Source: Rubrivivax sp. (lineage in GTDB: Bacteria > Pseudomonadota > Gammaproteobacteria > Burkholderiales > Burkholderiaceae_C). Taken from it: 64,000 nucleotides of DNA. Position 1 is the stretch's first letter. Each line of letters opens with the position of its first letter. Below are positions 33,131-42,574 of this stretch, piece after piece. The translations under genes were made by a program, and so were the position numbers. The notes under the pieces were generated by a model. That model was given only the letters and a program-made list of their open reading frames with translations, did no database searches and was not told the DNA's origin. Where the stretch lies: positions 124,001-188,000 of the forward strand of contig JAURZM010000048.1 in NCBI GenBank assembly GCA_030653385.1, in the 5' to 3' direction.

Positions 33131-34591
33131 TCAGAAAGAGCCCAGCGCAGTCCCCAGCGCAACGACGACGGCCAGCGCCGCCAGCGGCACGAGCACCGCC
33201 ACCACGAAGATGTCGAGGTAGGACTGGCGGTGCGTCAGCTTGCAGATCGCCAGCAGCGTGATCACCGCACCGTTGTGCGGCAGCGCATCCAGGCCCCCGG
33301 TGGCGATCGACGTCACGCGATGCAGCAGCTCGGGTGAGATGCCGGCAGCGCGGCCCATCTCCAGGTAGGTGCTGCCCAGTGTCTGCAACGCGATGCTCAT
33401 GCCGCCGGACGCCGAGCCCGTGATGCCGGCCAGCAGGTTGACCGCGATTGACAGCGACACCAAGGGATTGCCGGGCGCGAAGCCCAGCACGGCGTCACGG
33501 ATCAGCGCGAAACCCGCCAGAGAGGCGATCACCGCACCGAATCCGACCTGTGACGCCGTGTTGAAGATGGGCAGCACGGACGCGCTCGCGCCGGCGTCCA
33601 GGCTGGCCTTGAGAGCCGGGAGGCTGCGCCGGGCCAGCACGATGAGCAGCAGGTTTGCCATGGCCAGCGCGGCGATGATCGCCCAGGTGCCGCGCACCGC
33701 GTCCAGGCTCGTGGCACCGTACGAGGCGCTGGCCAGGTAGCTGCTGTCCAGGCGCGGCAGCAACTGTGCGCTGAAGACCCAGTTCAACGCCACCACGGCC
33801 ACGATGGGGGCGAGTGCCACGCCAAAGCCGGGCGACGGCGCCGCCGACGGTACGCCGCCCGGCGGGCCGAGTTCGGCCACGTCGTAGCCCTCGCCGTGTG
33901 CGTACGGGCGCACGCTGCGGTCCAGCCCTGCCGGGAGGTCGGGCTCGGCGCCGTAGCCCTCGCCTGTGGCTGCCGCCTGTCGCGCACGCCGCAACAACCA
34001 CACCGCGCCGAGCACCAGCATCACCGCGCCGCCGATCAGCCCGAGCCCCGGAGCGGCGAACGGTGTGGTGCCGAAGTACGGCATCGGGATCGCGTTCTGG
34101 ATCGCCGGAGTGCCGGGCAGCGCGGTCATGGTGAAGGTGAACGCTCCCAGCGCGATCGTCGCCGGCATCAGCCGCTTGGGCACGTCGACGGCACGGAACA
34201 GTTCGACCGCGATCGGGTACACCGCGAAGGCGACCACGAACAGCGACACGCCGCCGTAGGTGAGCACCGCGCAGGCCAGCACGATCGCCAGCACGGCGCG
34301 GCTGGCGCCCAGCCAGTCGACGATGCGCGAGGCGATCACGCGCGCGGCGCCCGAGTCTTCCATCAGCTTGCCAAACACCGCCCCGAGCAGGAACAGCGGA
34401 AAGAACAGCGCGACGAAGCCGCCAAGTGCCTTCATGAAGACCTGCGTGTAGCTCGCCAGCAGAGGGGCGTCCGGGCTCAGCGCCACGGCCAGCAGCGCCA
34501 TCAACGGCGCCAGGATGAGCACGCTGATGCCGCGGTAGGCCAGCCACATCAGCAGCACGAGCGACAGCAGGATGCCGGCAATGCTCAGCAT
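33131..34591 (-). CDS. GntP-type permease (gluconate/organic acid:H+ symporter family)
   Basis: A 486-residue inner-membrane protein with about twelve hydrophobic segments. Family features include GGFVALFFPLFLLGAVFGKL, LTYGGVSLFVVAFAVYPIA, and the C-terminal NLLAGITGSASGGMSIALQ with GGLDALPHNGAVIT. The GntP/CitMHS group imports gluconate or related acids; the substrate here is unknown. The ATG at 34591 (MLSIAGILLSLVLLMWLAY) begins the first helix; the open frame upstream is a shadow of the patatin gene. Confidence 0.88.
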   Translation of the reverse strand: MLSIAGILLSLVLLMWLAYRGISVLILAPLMALLAVALSPDAPLLASYTQVFMKALGGFVALFFPLFLLGAVFGKLMEDSGAARVIASRIVDWLGASRAVLAIVLACAVLTYGGVSLFVVAFAVYPIAVELFRAVDVPKRLMPATIALGAFTFTMTALPGTPAIQNAIPMPYFGTTPFAAPGLGLIGGAVMLVLGAVWLLRRARQAAATGEGYGAEPDLPAGLDRSVRPYAHGEGYDVAELGPPGGVPSAAPSPGFGVALAPIVAVVALNWVFSAQLLPRLDSSYLASASYGATSLDAVRGTWAIIAALAMANLLLIVLARRSLPALKASLDAGASASVLPIFNTASQVGFGAVIASLAGFALIRDAVLGFAPGNPLVSLSIAVNLLAGITGSASGGMSIALQTLGSTYLEMGRAAGISPELLHRVTSIATGGLDALPHNGAVITLLAICKLTHRQSYLDIFVVAVLVPLAALAVVVALGTALGSF

Positions 34592-34631
34592 GGTGAGGCG
34601 CCCTCGGGCGCAGGCCGATGGCCAAGGCGGC

Positions 34632-35678
34632 TCATTGCAGGTAAGGGTCCAGGGCCAGCGTGGCGCGTCGCCCCAGATGGGTGAAGTTGTTTTCCAGCCA
34701 GGCGTGGGCCGCGCGATGGCCAATGCGGTGCAGCCGCGTCAGGAAGGGCCAGGCGGTGTTGGTCTTGCTGGCTGCGCCCAGTACGGCCAGTTCGGCGTCG
34801 GCGTCGATGCGGTGCATGCGCAGCGCCGAGACCTGCCTGAACAGCGGCGCACGGTCAGCGCCAGGCGGTGCGCCTTCCAGGCGCAGCAACTGCTGGATCA
34901 GTGCCACCGACCGCAATTCCTTGACCAGGCTGCTGTTGAAGGTGATCTCGTTCAGGCGGTCGAGAATGTCTGCGGCCGTGGTCGGCAGCACCTCGCGTCG
35001 GGACGGGTTGATCTGCACCAGCACCAGATCGTGGGCCGGGCTTTCGGCGATCAGCGGCAGCAGCGACGGGTTGCCAAGGTAACCACCGTCCCAGTAGGCC
35101 TCGCCGTCGATCTCGACCGCGCGGAACATCAGCGGCAGGCAGGCTGACGCCAGCACCGCGTCGGCCGACAACTCGGTCTGACGGAACTCCTTGAGCCGGC
35201 CGGTGCGCACGTTGGTGGCGGACACGAACAGGCGCACCTTGTCGCAGGCACGTACGCGTTCAAAGTCGACCTCGGAAGCCACGATGTCGCGCAGCGGGTT
35301 CAGGTCGAGCGGGTTGAACTGGTGCGGCGACATCGAGCGCCCGACCCAGTCCATGTAGCGCTGCAAAGGCGAACCCTGCAGCGACCAATGGCCAAAAAAC
35401 GCACCCAGCGCAGCCGGCACCATCGGGCCGCGCCCGGACGCATTGCTGACCCGGCTCCAGAAGCGCCGCAGCCCCTGTGTCGCACCTTTGCGCCCACCGG
35501 CCATCAGCCCGTCGGCCAGTACCACGGCGTTCATGGCGCCGGCACTGGTGCCGCTGATGGCGGAGATCTCGATGCGCTCGTCCTCGAGCAGGCGATCCAG
35601 CACGCCCCAGGTGAACGCGCCATGCGCGCCGCCGCCCTGCAGCGCGAGATCGATGAGCTTGATGCGGCGCGATGTCAC
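34632..35678 (-). CDS. patatin-like phospholipase family protein
   Basis: Predicted lipid acyl hydrolase of 348 residues. The oxyanion loop QGGGAHG is at 14-20, the nucleophile elbow GTSAG at 43-47 (Ser45), and the dyad Asp in DGG at 197-199, so the catalytic set is complete. No signal peptide, hence likely cytosolic or membrane-associated. The start is GTG at 35678. It reads in the same direction as the GntP-type gene with a 40-base gap. Confidence 0.9.
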   Translation of the reverse strand: MTSRRIKLIDLALQGGGAHGAFTWGVLDRLLEDERIEISAISGTSAGAMNAVVLADGLMAGGRKGATQGLRRFWSRVSNASGRGPMVPAALGAFFGHWSLQGSPLQRYMDWVGRSMSPHQFNPLDLNPLRDIVASEVDFERVRACDKVRLFVSATNVRTGRLKEFRQTELSADAVLASACLPLMFRAVEIDGEAYWDGGYLGNPSLLPLIAESPAHDLVLVQINPSRREVLPTTAADILDRLNEITFNSSLVKELRSVALIQQLLRLEGAPPGADRAPLFRQVSALRMHRIDADAELAVLGAASKTNTAWPFLTRLHRIGHRAAHAWLENNFTHLGRRATLALDPYLQ

Positions 35679-35779
35679 TTGACAAGGTTAGCGCACGCAC
35701 AGCCGCCAACCAGCTGCGGGCACTCGTGAACCTTCGTCGAGCGCAAGCCGGTGTTCGCCGTTGAATCGGCCAAGTGGCA

Positions 35780-36658
35780 TCACGGCACCACCAGCACGTC
35801 AGCGAGGGCGGCGTAGATCACGTGCTGGGCCATGCTGCCGAGATGGCTTTCGGTGGCCGTGCCCAGGCCATGGTGCCCCACGACCACGCAATCGGCAGCC
35901 AGGTTGGCGGCGCCGACCAGGATCGCCCGCGCCGGCACGTCGTCGGCGACCGTGGCGGAAAGCGGGTGCCTGGTGGCAGCGGACAGGCTCTGCGCCAACT
36001 GCTGCAGGTCGTGTTCGGCCTGCGAATACAAAGACGCCTGCAGCAGGCGCAGCGGCTCCCGGCCAAGATTGTCCCAGGCGGCGCTGCCCGACTCGGCGTC
36101 CAGCGCATACAGCAGGTGATGGTGCGCGCTGGGAAACAGGGCAACCGCGAGGGACGCCGCTCGCACCGAGCCCGCACGCAGGTCGACGGCGGACAAGACC
36201 GTTTCGTAAGGTCTGTCCTCGGCCACCCGCACGATCAGCACCGGGCATGCCGGCTTGCGCACCACTTTCAACGCGGTGCTGCCCAGGCCTGACACCGTGG
36301 GTTCGGCACGCGAGCCGATCACGACCAGACTGCTGCCGTGGGCGTTGACATACGCTTCGATCACCTTGGCCGGTGGCCCGAGGCCGAAATGGACGCCAAC
36401 CTCTCGGCCGGTCGACGCCGCCAGGGATGCGGCGCAGTCGGTCAGACGCTGCTGCATCCGGACATCCGGGGGCGGCTCCACCGTCAAGCGCTGCGCGTCG
36501 AAGACGTTTTTCAGGCTGTGCCAGACGCCGACATCGAATGCGTGCACCAGGCACAGCGCAGCACCGTGCGTCGCAGCCAGGTGCGACGCACGGCGCACCG
36601 CCGCGTCCGAAGCCGGCGAGAAGTCGGTCGCTGCCACAACGCTGCGGATCGTCGTCAT
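35780..36658 (-). CDS. tandem universal stress protein UspA-family
   Basis: A 292-residue protein of two Usp domains (about 1-145 and 150-292). The first keeps the ATP-binding pattern G-x2-G-x9-G-S/T (VIGSRAEPTVSGLGSTALKV); the second ends VVGHHGLGTATESHLGSMAQ. Tandem Usp proteins support survival under oxygen limitation or growth arrest in many proteobacteria. A palindrome resembling an FNR/DNR site lies about 90 bases upstream. Confidence 0.92.
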   Translation of the reverse strand: MTTIRSVVAATDFSPASDAAVRRASHLAATHGAALCLVHAFDVGVWHSLKNVFDAQRLTVEPPPDVRMQQRLTDCAASLAASTGREVGVHFGLGPPAKVIEAYVNAHGSSLVVIGSRAEPTVSGLGSTALKVVRKPACPVLIVRVAEDRPYETVLSAVDLRAGSVRAASLAVALFPSAHHHLLYALDAESGSAAWDNLGREPLRLLQASLYSQAEHDLQQLAQSLSAATRHPLSATVADDVPARAILVGAANLAADCVVVGHHGLGTATESHLGSMAQHVIYAALADVLVVP

Positions 36659-37025
36659 TGATCATCTCTCCTGTTGCCCAAGGTGCATGCGGACCCTGCG
36701 AACCGACGCCGCCCATCGTCGGTCTTTTCCAGGCAACGCGATTGACTGGCGTCAATATCCAAGGCCGGTCCTTTGCCGAGAGGCGCGCACGGGCGCGCAG
36801 CGAGGCGCGGTCAGAAGTGAAAGTGTGATCCGCCAATGCCCCCGGCAGGCAATCCTTCGCTCCTCACCCACCCGCGGCGAAAACTGCCGGCCAGACACGC
36901 GCCAGCGCGCCAGTGAGCACGCGGCATCAGCGCGACTTTGCCGATCACGGTCCACCTGCACCGCGCGGCGGCGCAAGGGCTGGCACGCCGCCATTCCGGC
37001 GGCTGTTTCGAGCGGCGCCGGCGCT
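36659..37025. other. intergenic region upstream of uspA without a gene
   Basis: 367 bases between uspA and the next gene, both on the minus strand. It holds the palindrome at 36742-36755; the remainder is GC-rich with only shadow frames. Confidence 0.6.
36742..36755. promoter_or_regulatory. FNR/DNR-like palindrome upstream of uspA
   Basis: TTGACTGGCGTCAA is a perfect TTGAC-N4-GTCAA inverted repeat, differing from the FNR consensus TTGAT-N4-ATCAA at one symmetric position. Centred about 90 bases before the uspA start. Binding by an Fnr/Dnr-type regulator is inferred. Confidence 0.5.
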
Positions 37026-37742
37026 TCAGCTCTGCAGTTCGCGCAACTGGATGTCGCCCGCCGTGGCCGTGACCCGTGGTGCGGCCGGTGCCAGCGCACG
37101 TGCCGAGCGTGAGCCCAGTTCACCCTGGAACTCCACCTCGCCAGACGGCGCCATGTTGCCCAGTGCAGCGTAGGCGGCAGCCAGGGCTTCGTCCTCGTCG
37201 AGCGTCTGCACTTCGACAGGCGAACTCTCTTCGTGCATGGCGGGCACGGCGTCCATCACCGCAGCGGTGCGGTAGGCATCGGCCTCCGCCTCGGGGTCGG
37301 AGTGTTCGCGGTCGATGATCGCCACGGCCATCTTGGAACGCAGGCTGGCCAGGCCCGCCGGCGACCAGTTGACGACCAGGCCTTCGAGCTGTTCGTGGGC
37401 CCGCTGCAGCACATCCAGTGGCAGCTTGTGCAGCGCGCGCAGGCCTTTTTTCTGCAGAGCCTGTTCGACAAACACCAGGTGGCGCAGCGCAGAACGCGTT
37501 TCGGGCAGTTCGGCCAGCAGCCCACCCAACTGTTCGAGGATGAGCGCAAGCTCCTTCTTTTCCTTCAGCGCATTGGCCTCTTCGCGGCTGCCCTTTTTCG
37601 ACTTGCGCGGTGAGGCCACCGGCGGCTTGGCTTCCAGCACGATCTGCAGGCCGGCAGGGTCGCGGCGCAGCGCCAGCTCGTGCTTGAAAAAGGCTGCAGC
37701 GGCCTGGCGGATGGGTGCGAACAGCTTCAGGAGTGGGCTCAT
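37026..37742 (-). CDS. unknown coiled-coil-like protein
   Basis: A 238-residue soluble protein with a lysine-rich helical segment (SPRKSKKGSREEANALKEKK) followed by leucine-rich helices (ELALILEQLGGLLAELP). No motif indicates function. The ATG at 37742 (MSPLLKLFAPIRQAAAAFFK) is preferred; an upstream start at 37763 would add 7 residues. It stands apart from its neighbours. Confidence 0.7.
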   Translation of the reverse strand: MSPLLKLFAPIRQAAAAFFKHELALRRDPAGLQIVLEAKPPVASPRKSKKGSREEANALKEKKELALILEQLGGLLAELPETRSALRHLVFVEQALQKKGLRALHKLPLDVLQRAHEQLEGLVVNWSPAGLASLRSKMAVAIIDREHSDPEAEADAYRTAAVMDAVPAMHEESSPVEVQTLDEDEALAAAYAALGNMAPSGEVEFQGELGSRSARALAPAAPRVTATAGDIQLRELQS

Positions 37743-37920
37743 GGAACGAAAGGTGCCGGGCAAGGTGAGAACAAGAAAAAGATCCTGGCCACGCGGACCG
37801 GAATCTTTTCAGCCCGCATGGCCATCATGTCGGCGCAGTGTGCGGCCAACTTGAGTCGGGGTTGTGACGAATGGCGTCAGCCCTTGCGGTGGCGCAAGGC
37901 AGGGGCCAACACACGAGCGA

Positions 37921-39585
37921 TCAGGCGCTGCAGGTGCGGTTCTTGCCGGTTCGCTTGGCTTCGTACAGTGCCTGGTCGGCACGTTCCAGTGCCGGTTGCA
38001 GGTCTTCGCCCGTCTTCCAGGCCGTGACGCCGGCAGAAAATGTCACAAAAACCTCGCGGCCCTCGTGCAGGAACAGTGCTTCGCTCAGGTTGCGCTGCAG
38101 CCTTGTCAGCACCTGGCGGGCTTCTTCGACGTCGCTGCCCGGCAGCAGCACCACGAACTCTTCGCCCCCAAAACGCGCCAGGTGGTCTTGCGGACGCAGC
38201 CGTTCACGCACCCCGGCGGCCAGCGCTTTCAGCGCCTGGTCACCCGCCGCATGGCCCAGCGAGTCGTTGAGCTTCTTGAAGTTGTCGATGTCGATCAGGC
38301 CCACCGCCAGCGCGCTGCCACCTTGTCGGCGTGACTGCGCGCTTTCGGCCTCGAAGGCCTGCATCAGGCCGCGCCGGTTGGCCACCTGGGTCAGCAGGTC
38401 GGTCGACACCTCGTCCGACAGGCGTTTCAGTTCCGACTCGAGCTCGCGCACCCGCAGCTGAAGCTCGTTGGCCTGCTGGCTGTCGGCCAGCAGCTTTTCC
38501 TGCGACCGCGTGACCGCGGTCTGCACCGTGCGTGTGTCTTCGATCAGCGACTTGACCACACCCGCCAGGCTCTCCAGCGAGTCGGCGCTCTCGATGGCCT
38601 GCGCATGTTGCACGGCAGCCTGCTGGAAGCGGCCGGTGTGTACACCCAGCTCACCCACTTCGAGCAGCATGTCGTGGATGAGCTGTTTCAGCGCCTCCTG
38701 TGCCTGGCGCCGTTGCTGGCGCGCCTGGCCCTGTTGTTGCCGTGTTTCGTTCAGCAGCGCGGCAGCCGAGCGCAGGCCACGCAGGCTGATGTCGCCCTGC
38801 AGTTCTTGTTGCAGGCGCGCACACTGGCCCTGGGCCCAGCTGTCGTCCTCGGCCAGTTCGCCCAGGCTGGCGCCCAGTTCGCGGCACAACTCGGCCAGTT
38901 GCCGAACCATGCGATGGCCCTGGCCGAGCAGAAGCCGCGCCTGTTCACACAGCTGCGCGATCTGGGCCACGTGCGCTGGCGTGGCGCCCTGCGCGGCCAC
39001 CGCGTCGGCGGCCAGGCCCAGTTGCCGGGCCAGTTCGGCAGCCGCCGGCTGTTCGTCGGCCAGCGCAGCACGCACGGTGGATTCCAGTTCAGCCACCAGG
39101 GGTGGCCAGTCCTGCGCAACGGCCGTGGGGGCGAGTGCTGCCCCAGCGGCCGCGTCGGCCTGCGGTGCCGGGTCTTCGATGCCGGTCTGGGTCGGGTCGG
39201 AGGGTTGATCGTCTTCCCAGGCCGTCATCAGCGACTGCAGGCGCTGCAGCAGGCGGCCGGCGTCACTGCGGCTGCCGTCCAGCACACGTTGCAGGCTGTC
39301 CTTGCGCCGTGCACCGGTCCACTGCTTGCCTCCACGTTCGAGGTTGCGGGCCAGGCGTTGCACCAGCTGGGCCCATTCGGCACCGCCAAGGCGGGCGTCG
39401 GCAGCCGCCACAGCAGCGGCCGGGGCAGCGGGAGCATGGGCATGGGCAGGCAATGGCTGACCCGATTCTTCGGCGTAGGCCCGTGCGTAATTTTCTGGTG
39501 TGGGCTCGAGCCGGGTTTGCGCCAGGCGTCGCAGCGCACCCTTGGCCAATGCCGCCGGTGGCGGCTGGGCTTGTGACAAATCCAT
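37921..39585 (-). CDS. diguanylate cyclase (GGDEF) with long helical sensor region
   Basis: A 554-residue cytosolic protein. The C-terminal GGDEF domain has an active GGEEF site (LARFGGEEFVVLLPG) and VGLIDIDNFKKLNDSLGHAAGDQ; it makes c-di-GMP from GTP. The first 380 residues are helical and Gln/Ala-rich with coiled-coil character (LQRLQSLMTAWEDD; QQQGQARQQRRQAQEALKQL). The opening (LAQTRLEPTPENYARAYAEE) is common to a Burkholderiales GGDEF subgroup. No membrane segment. Confidence 0.93.
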   Translation of the reverse strand: MDLSQAQPPPAALAKGALRRLAQTRLEPTPENYARAYAEESGQPLPAHAHAPAAPAAAVAAADARLGGAEWAQLVQRLARNLERGGKQWTGARRKDSLQRVLDGSRSDAGRLLQRLQSLMTAWEDDQPSDPTQTGIEDPAPQADAAAGAALAPTAVAQDWPPLVAELESTVRAALADEQPAAAELARQLGLAADAVAAQGATPAHVAQIAQLCEQARLLLGQGHRMVRQLAELCRELGASLGELAEDDSWAQGQCARLQQELQGDISLRGLRSAAALLNETRQQQGQARQQRRQAQEALKQLIHDMLLEVGELGVHTGRFQQAAVQHAQAIESADSLESLAGVVKSLIEDTRTVQTAVTRSQEKLLADSQQANELQLRVRELESELKRLSDEVSTDLLTQVANRRGLMQAFEAESAQSRRQGGSALAVGLIDIDNFKKLNDSLGHAAGDQALKALAAGVRERLRPQDHLARFGGEEFVVLLPGSDVEEARQVLTRLQRNLSEALFLHEGREVFVTFSAGVTAWKTGEDLQPALERADQALYEAKRTGKNRTCSA

Positions 39586-39596
39586 CGGCGTCGACT

Positions 39597-41846
39597 TCAG
39601 CGTTTGGGTCGTTTGCGTGCGGCCGGCAAGCCCAGATCGGCCACATCGGGCAGGTCACCTGCAGAGCCGATCCAGGGCGCCTTGCGCGGCAAAACCGTCT
39701 GTTCCAGCCAAGTTTGCAGCTCTTCGGGCGGCACCGCGCGGCTGAACAGGAAACCTTGCATCACGCCGCAGCCCAGTCGGTGCAGCACTTCCATCTGGCG
39801 CAGGGTTTCGACACCTTCGGCCACCACGCGCAAGCCCAGCGAACGCGCCAGGGCGATGATGGCCGTGACCACCGCCGAGCTCTGCGGCGTGATGCCGAGG
39901 TCGCGGACGAAACTGCGGTCGATCTTGAGTTCGGAAATGGGCAAGGTGGTCAGGTAGGCCAGCGATGAATAACCGGTGCCGAAGTCATCGATCGAGATCT
40001 CGACGCCAATCTCGTTCAGGCGGTGCAAAGCCGGGATGACGTTCTGCAGTTCCTTCATCAGGTTGGATTCGGTGATCTCGAGGTGGATCACCCGGTGCGG
40101 CACGCCGTATTGGGTGACACATTGGTGGATGTGCTCCACCAGGTCGCTGCGCTCGAACAGGCGGCTGGGCAGGTTGACGGCAATCGAATCGGCAAAGCCG
40201 AAGGCGTCTTGCCACAACCGGGCCTGGCGCGCCGCTTCACGCAGCGCCCATTCGGACATCGGCACGATGAGGCCGGTGTCCTCGGCCATGGGAATGAAGT
40301 CGCCGGGTGGCACCAGCTTGCCCCCACGTTGCCAGCGCATCAGCGCTTCGGCGCCCACCATGCGCGCGGCACGCACGTCGATCTGGGGCTGGTAGTGCAG
40401 CACCAGTTCGTCGCGTTCGATGGCGCGGTGCAAGGCGGTTTCCAGCTCCAGCTTCTGGCGCCCCTGGCCAGCCAGCTGCGGGCTGTAGATGGCCGAGGCA
40501 TTGCGGCCCTGGGCCTTGACCGAATACATCGCCACGTCGGAATTGCGCAGCAGGTCGACCACCGTGTGGCCGTCGCGCGGGTAGATGGCCACGCCCACGC
40601 TGGCAGTGACAAAACACTCCTGGCCGCTGACGAAGATGGCTTCGCGCAGGGCTTCCAGCACCCGTTGCGCCACCCGCTCGGCGTCCTGGTCGTCGGCCAC
40701 TTCGGGCAGCAGGGCCACGAACTCGTCGCCCCCCAGGCGACCCACGGCTTCCAAGGCACGGTGCGAACGCACACCCACCGCTTCGAGTGCACCTTCCATG
40801 ACCTGGTCGCTGTGGCGCACACAAGCCCGCAGACGCCGGCCTACCTCGACCAGCAACTCGTCGCCGGCGCCGTGGCCCAGCGTGTCATTGATGACCTTGA
40901 AGCGGTCCAGATCGATCAGCAGCAGCGCAAACTGGTGGTGCATGCGCCGCGCCTGTTCCAGCGCGCGCTCGGCGCGCCAGATCAGCTGGCGGCGGTTGGG
41001 CAGGCCGGTCAGGGCGTCGAAATTGGCCAGCTCGCGAATCTTGTCTTCGGCCTGCCGGCGGTCGGTCACGTCTTGCACGATGCCGGAGTAACCCGCGCCG
41101 TGTCCGTGTTCATTGAACTCGGGCTCGGCTTCGGCGTGGATGATGCGTCGGCGGCCGTCCAGCAGCACGATGGGCACATCGGTGGTGACCACCGAGGTGT
41201 GGCGCAACGCATCGTGCAGCTGGCGCAGCAGCAAGCGGCGGTCGTCCTGCGGCACCATGCGCAGCAGCAAGCGCAGGCCCACGGGTTCTTGCGGCCCGAA
41301 GCCAAACACCCGCAAGGCTTCGGGCGACATCAGGATGCCACCGCCGGAACGGCGCCAATCGAAGCTGCCCATGCGGGCCAGGTCCTGGGCGCGCGCCAGT
41401 TTGCTCTTGCTGCGCTCCAGTTCGATGCGGGTGCGTGAAGCTCGCAGCAGGTAACGCAGGCGTCCGGCCAGCAGGCTCCACTGCGTGGCCTTGACGAAAA
41501 AGTCGGTGGCACCGGCCCGGTAGGCGCGCGTGATGGAAGCGTCGTCGTCCAGCCCGGTCAGCATCAGCACCGGCATGTACTCGAAACCCGGCAGCTGGCG
41601 CAGCGTCATGCAGGTGTCGAAGCCGTCCATGCCGCCGGGCATCATGGCGTCCAGCACGATGATGTCGGGTGTCATCTCGCGCAGCATTTGCAGCGCCTGT
41701 TCGCCGCTGCCGGCTTCGGTGATCTTGAAGCCCCTCTCGCGCAAGGCCAGCGCGGTCAGCAGCAGGTTGACTTCGTCGTCATCGACCAGCAGCACCTCGG
41801 GCTGGGTGGGCAAGCTGTCGTCGGCGAAGGGATGATTGGGCGTCAT
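39597..41846 (-). CDS. response regulator with PAS, GGDEF and EAL domains
   Basis: A 749-residue c-di-GMP turnover protein: REC domain at about 15-135 (phospho-acceptor Asp66 in IIVLDAMMPG), PAS at about 155-275, GGDEF (VGRLGGDEFVALLPE) and C-terminal EAL (VGAEALMRWQ, with DDFGTGYSSLAYL and VAEGVETLRQ). Both catalytic motifs look intact. About 20 extra residues with a repeated ALEAVG sit just before GGDEF. Eleven bases separate it from the GGDEF gene downstream and 14 from the Hpt gene upstream, so the three may form one operon. Confidence 0.93.
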   Translation of the reverse strand: MTPNHPFADDSLPTQPEVLLVDDDEVNLLLTALALRERGFKITEAGSGEQALQMLREMTPDIIVLDAMMPGGMDGFDTCMTLRQLPGFEYMPVLMLTGLDDDASITRAYRAGATDFFVKATQWSLLAGRLRYLLRASRTRIELERSKSKLARAQDLARMGSFDWRRSGGGILMSPEALRVFGFGPQEPVGLRLLLRMVPQDDRRLLLRQLHDALRHTSVVTTDVPIVLLDGRRRIIHAEAEPEFNEHGHGAGYSGIVQDVTDRRQAEDKIRELANFDALTGLPNRRQLIWRAERALEQARRMHHQFALLLIDLDRFKVINDTLGHGAGDELLVEVGRRLRACVRHSDQVMEGALEAVGVRSHRALEAVGRLGGDEFVALLPEVADDQDAERVAQRVLEALREAIFVSGQECFVTASVGVAIYPRDGHTVVDLLRNSDVAMYSVKAQGRNASAIYSPQLAGQGRQKLELETALHRAIERDELVLHYQPQIDVRAARMVGAEALMRWQRGGKLVPPGDFIPMAEDTGLIVPMSEWALREAARQARLWQDAFGFADSIAVNLPSRLFERSDLVEHIHQCVTQYGVPHRVIHLEITESNLMKELQNVIPALHRLNEIGVEISIDDFGTGYSSLAYLTTLPISELKIDRSFVRDLGITPQSSAVVTAIIALARSLGLRVVAEGVETLRQMEVLHRLGCGVMQGFLFSRAVPPEELQTWLEQTVLPRKAPWIGSAGDLPDVADLGLPAARKRPKR

Positions 41847-41860
41847 CGGTGGCTGAAGGC

Positions 41861-42262
41861 TCAGGGCCTCAGGATAGCCCCAACGGCCTGCTGCGCAGCT
41901 TCGCCATCGGAGATAAGGCGGCCAATGTCACGCTGCACGCAGGACAGGTCGCCGGTGCGGATGCGCCGTTCGACGTCGGCGCAAGTGCTGGCCAGTGCGA
42001 GGGCGCCGACGCTGGCCGACGAAGACTTCAGCATGTGGGCGATGCTGGCCACCACGGCCGGGTCGGGATCATCGGCTTCGACCTGCAACTGGGTCAGCAT
42101 GCGCGCCAGCGAAGTCTCGAATGCGGCCAACACCCGCGGCACGACACCCTGGCGGCCGTCGGGGTCGAGTTCACGCAAACGGCCCAGCGCCTGGGCATCC
42201 AGGCTCGGCACGGTGCCGGCGCGGGGCGCGGACGGCGGCTTCGGTGAAGGCGGGGAGTTCAT
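41861..42262 (-). CDS. histidine phosphotransfer (Hpt) domain protein
   Basis: A 133-residue phosphorelay protein with the Hpt signature IAHMLKSSSASVGALALA, whose His carries the phosphate. The preceding helix (PRVLAAFETSLARMLTQL) fits the fold. It could pass phosphate to the REC-PAS-GGDEF-EAL protein encoded 14 bases downstream (inference). ATG at 42262. Confidence 0.88.
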   Translation of the reverse strand: MNSPPSPKPPSAPRAGTVPSLDAQALGRLRELDPDGRQGVVPRVLAAFETSLARMLTQLQVEADDPDPAVVASIAHMLKSSSASVGALALASTCADVERRIRTGDLSCVQRDIGRLISDGEAAQQAVGAILRP

Positions 42263-42574
42263 CTCGGATTTCGGTGATGGCCTGTTGGCGCCTGTTGGCC
42301 TTTGACTCGGGTGACGGGATGGCACTCCACTCGACGCGACCAAGCGTTGCCACGCGCTCGATTGCACCACGCCGGGCCACTTCTCGCCGGGTGGGGGTTG
42401 TCTTGCGCTGACTGGCACAGCCTGAACAGGGCCCGAGCATGCCTGCCGCACGGCGCCTTGGCGGCGAAGTTTGCTGTTGTATCCGCCCCTTCATCTGCGT
42501 CTTGCCCGCTGTTTCGGCAGCCTGTACCTGAACTTGAGGTGGGTGTCGCGGGGGTCGTCCGTACAATTCTTGCC
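42263..42574. other. divergent intergenic region, no gene
   Basis: 312 bases between the Hpt gene (minus) and the histidine kinase gene (plus). It holds a tandem pair of GCCTGTTGGC (42279-42300 region) and a -10-like TACAAT at 42562-42567, 7 bases before the kinase ATG. Confidence 0.5.
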
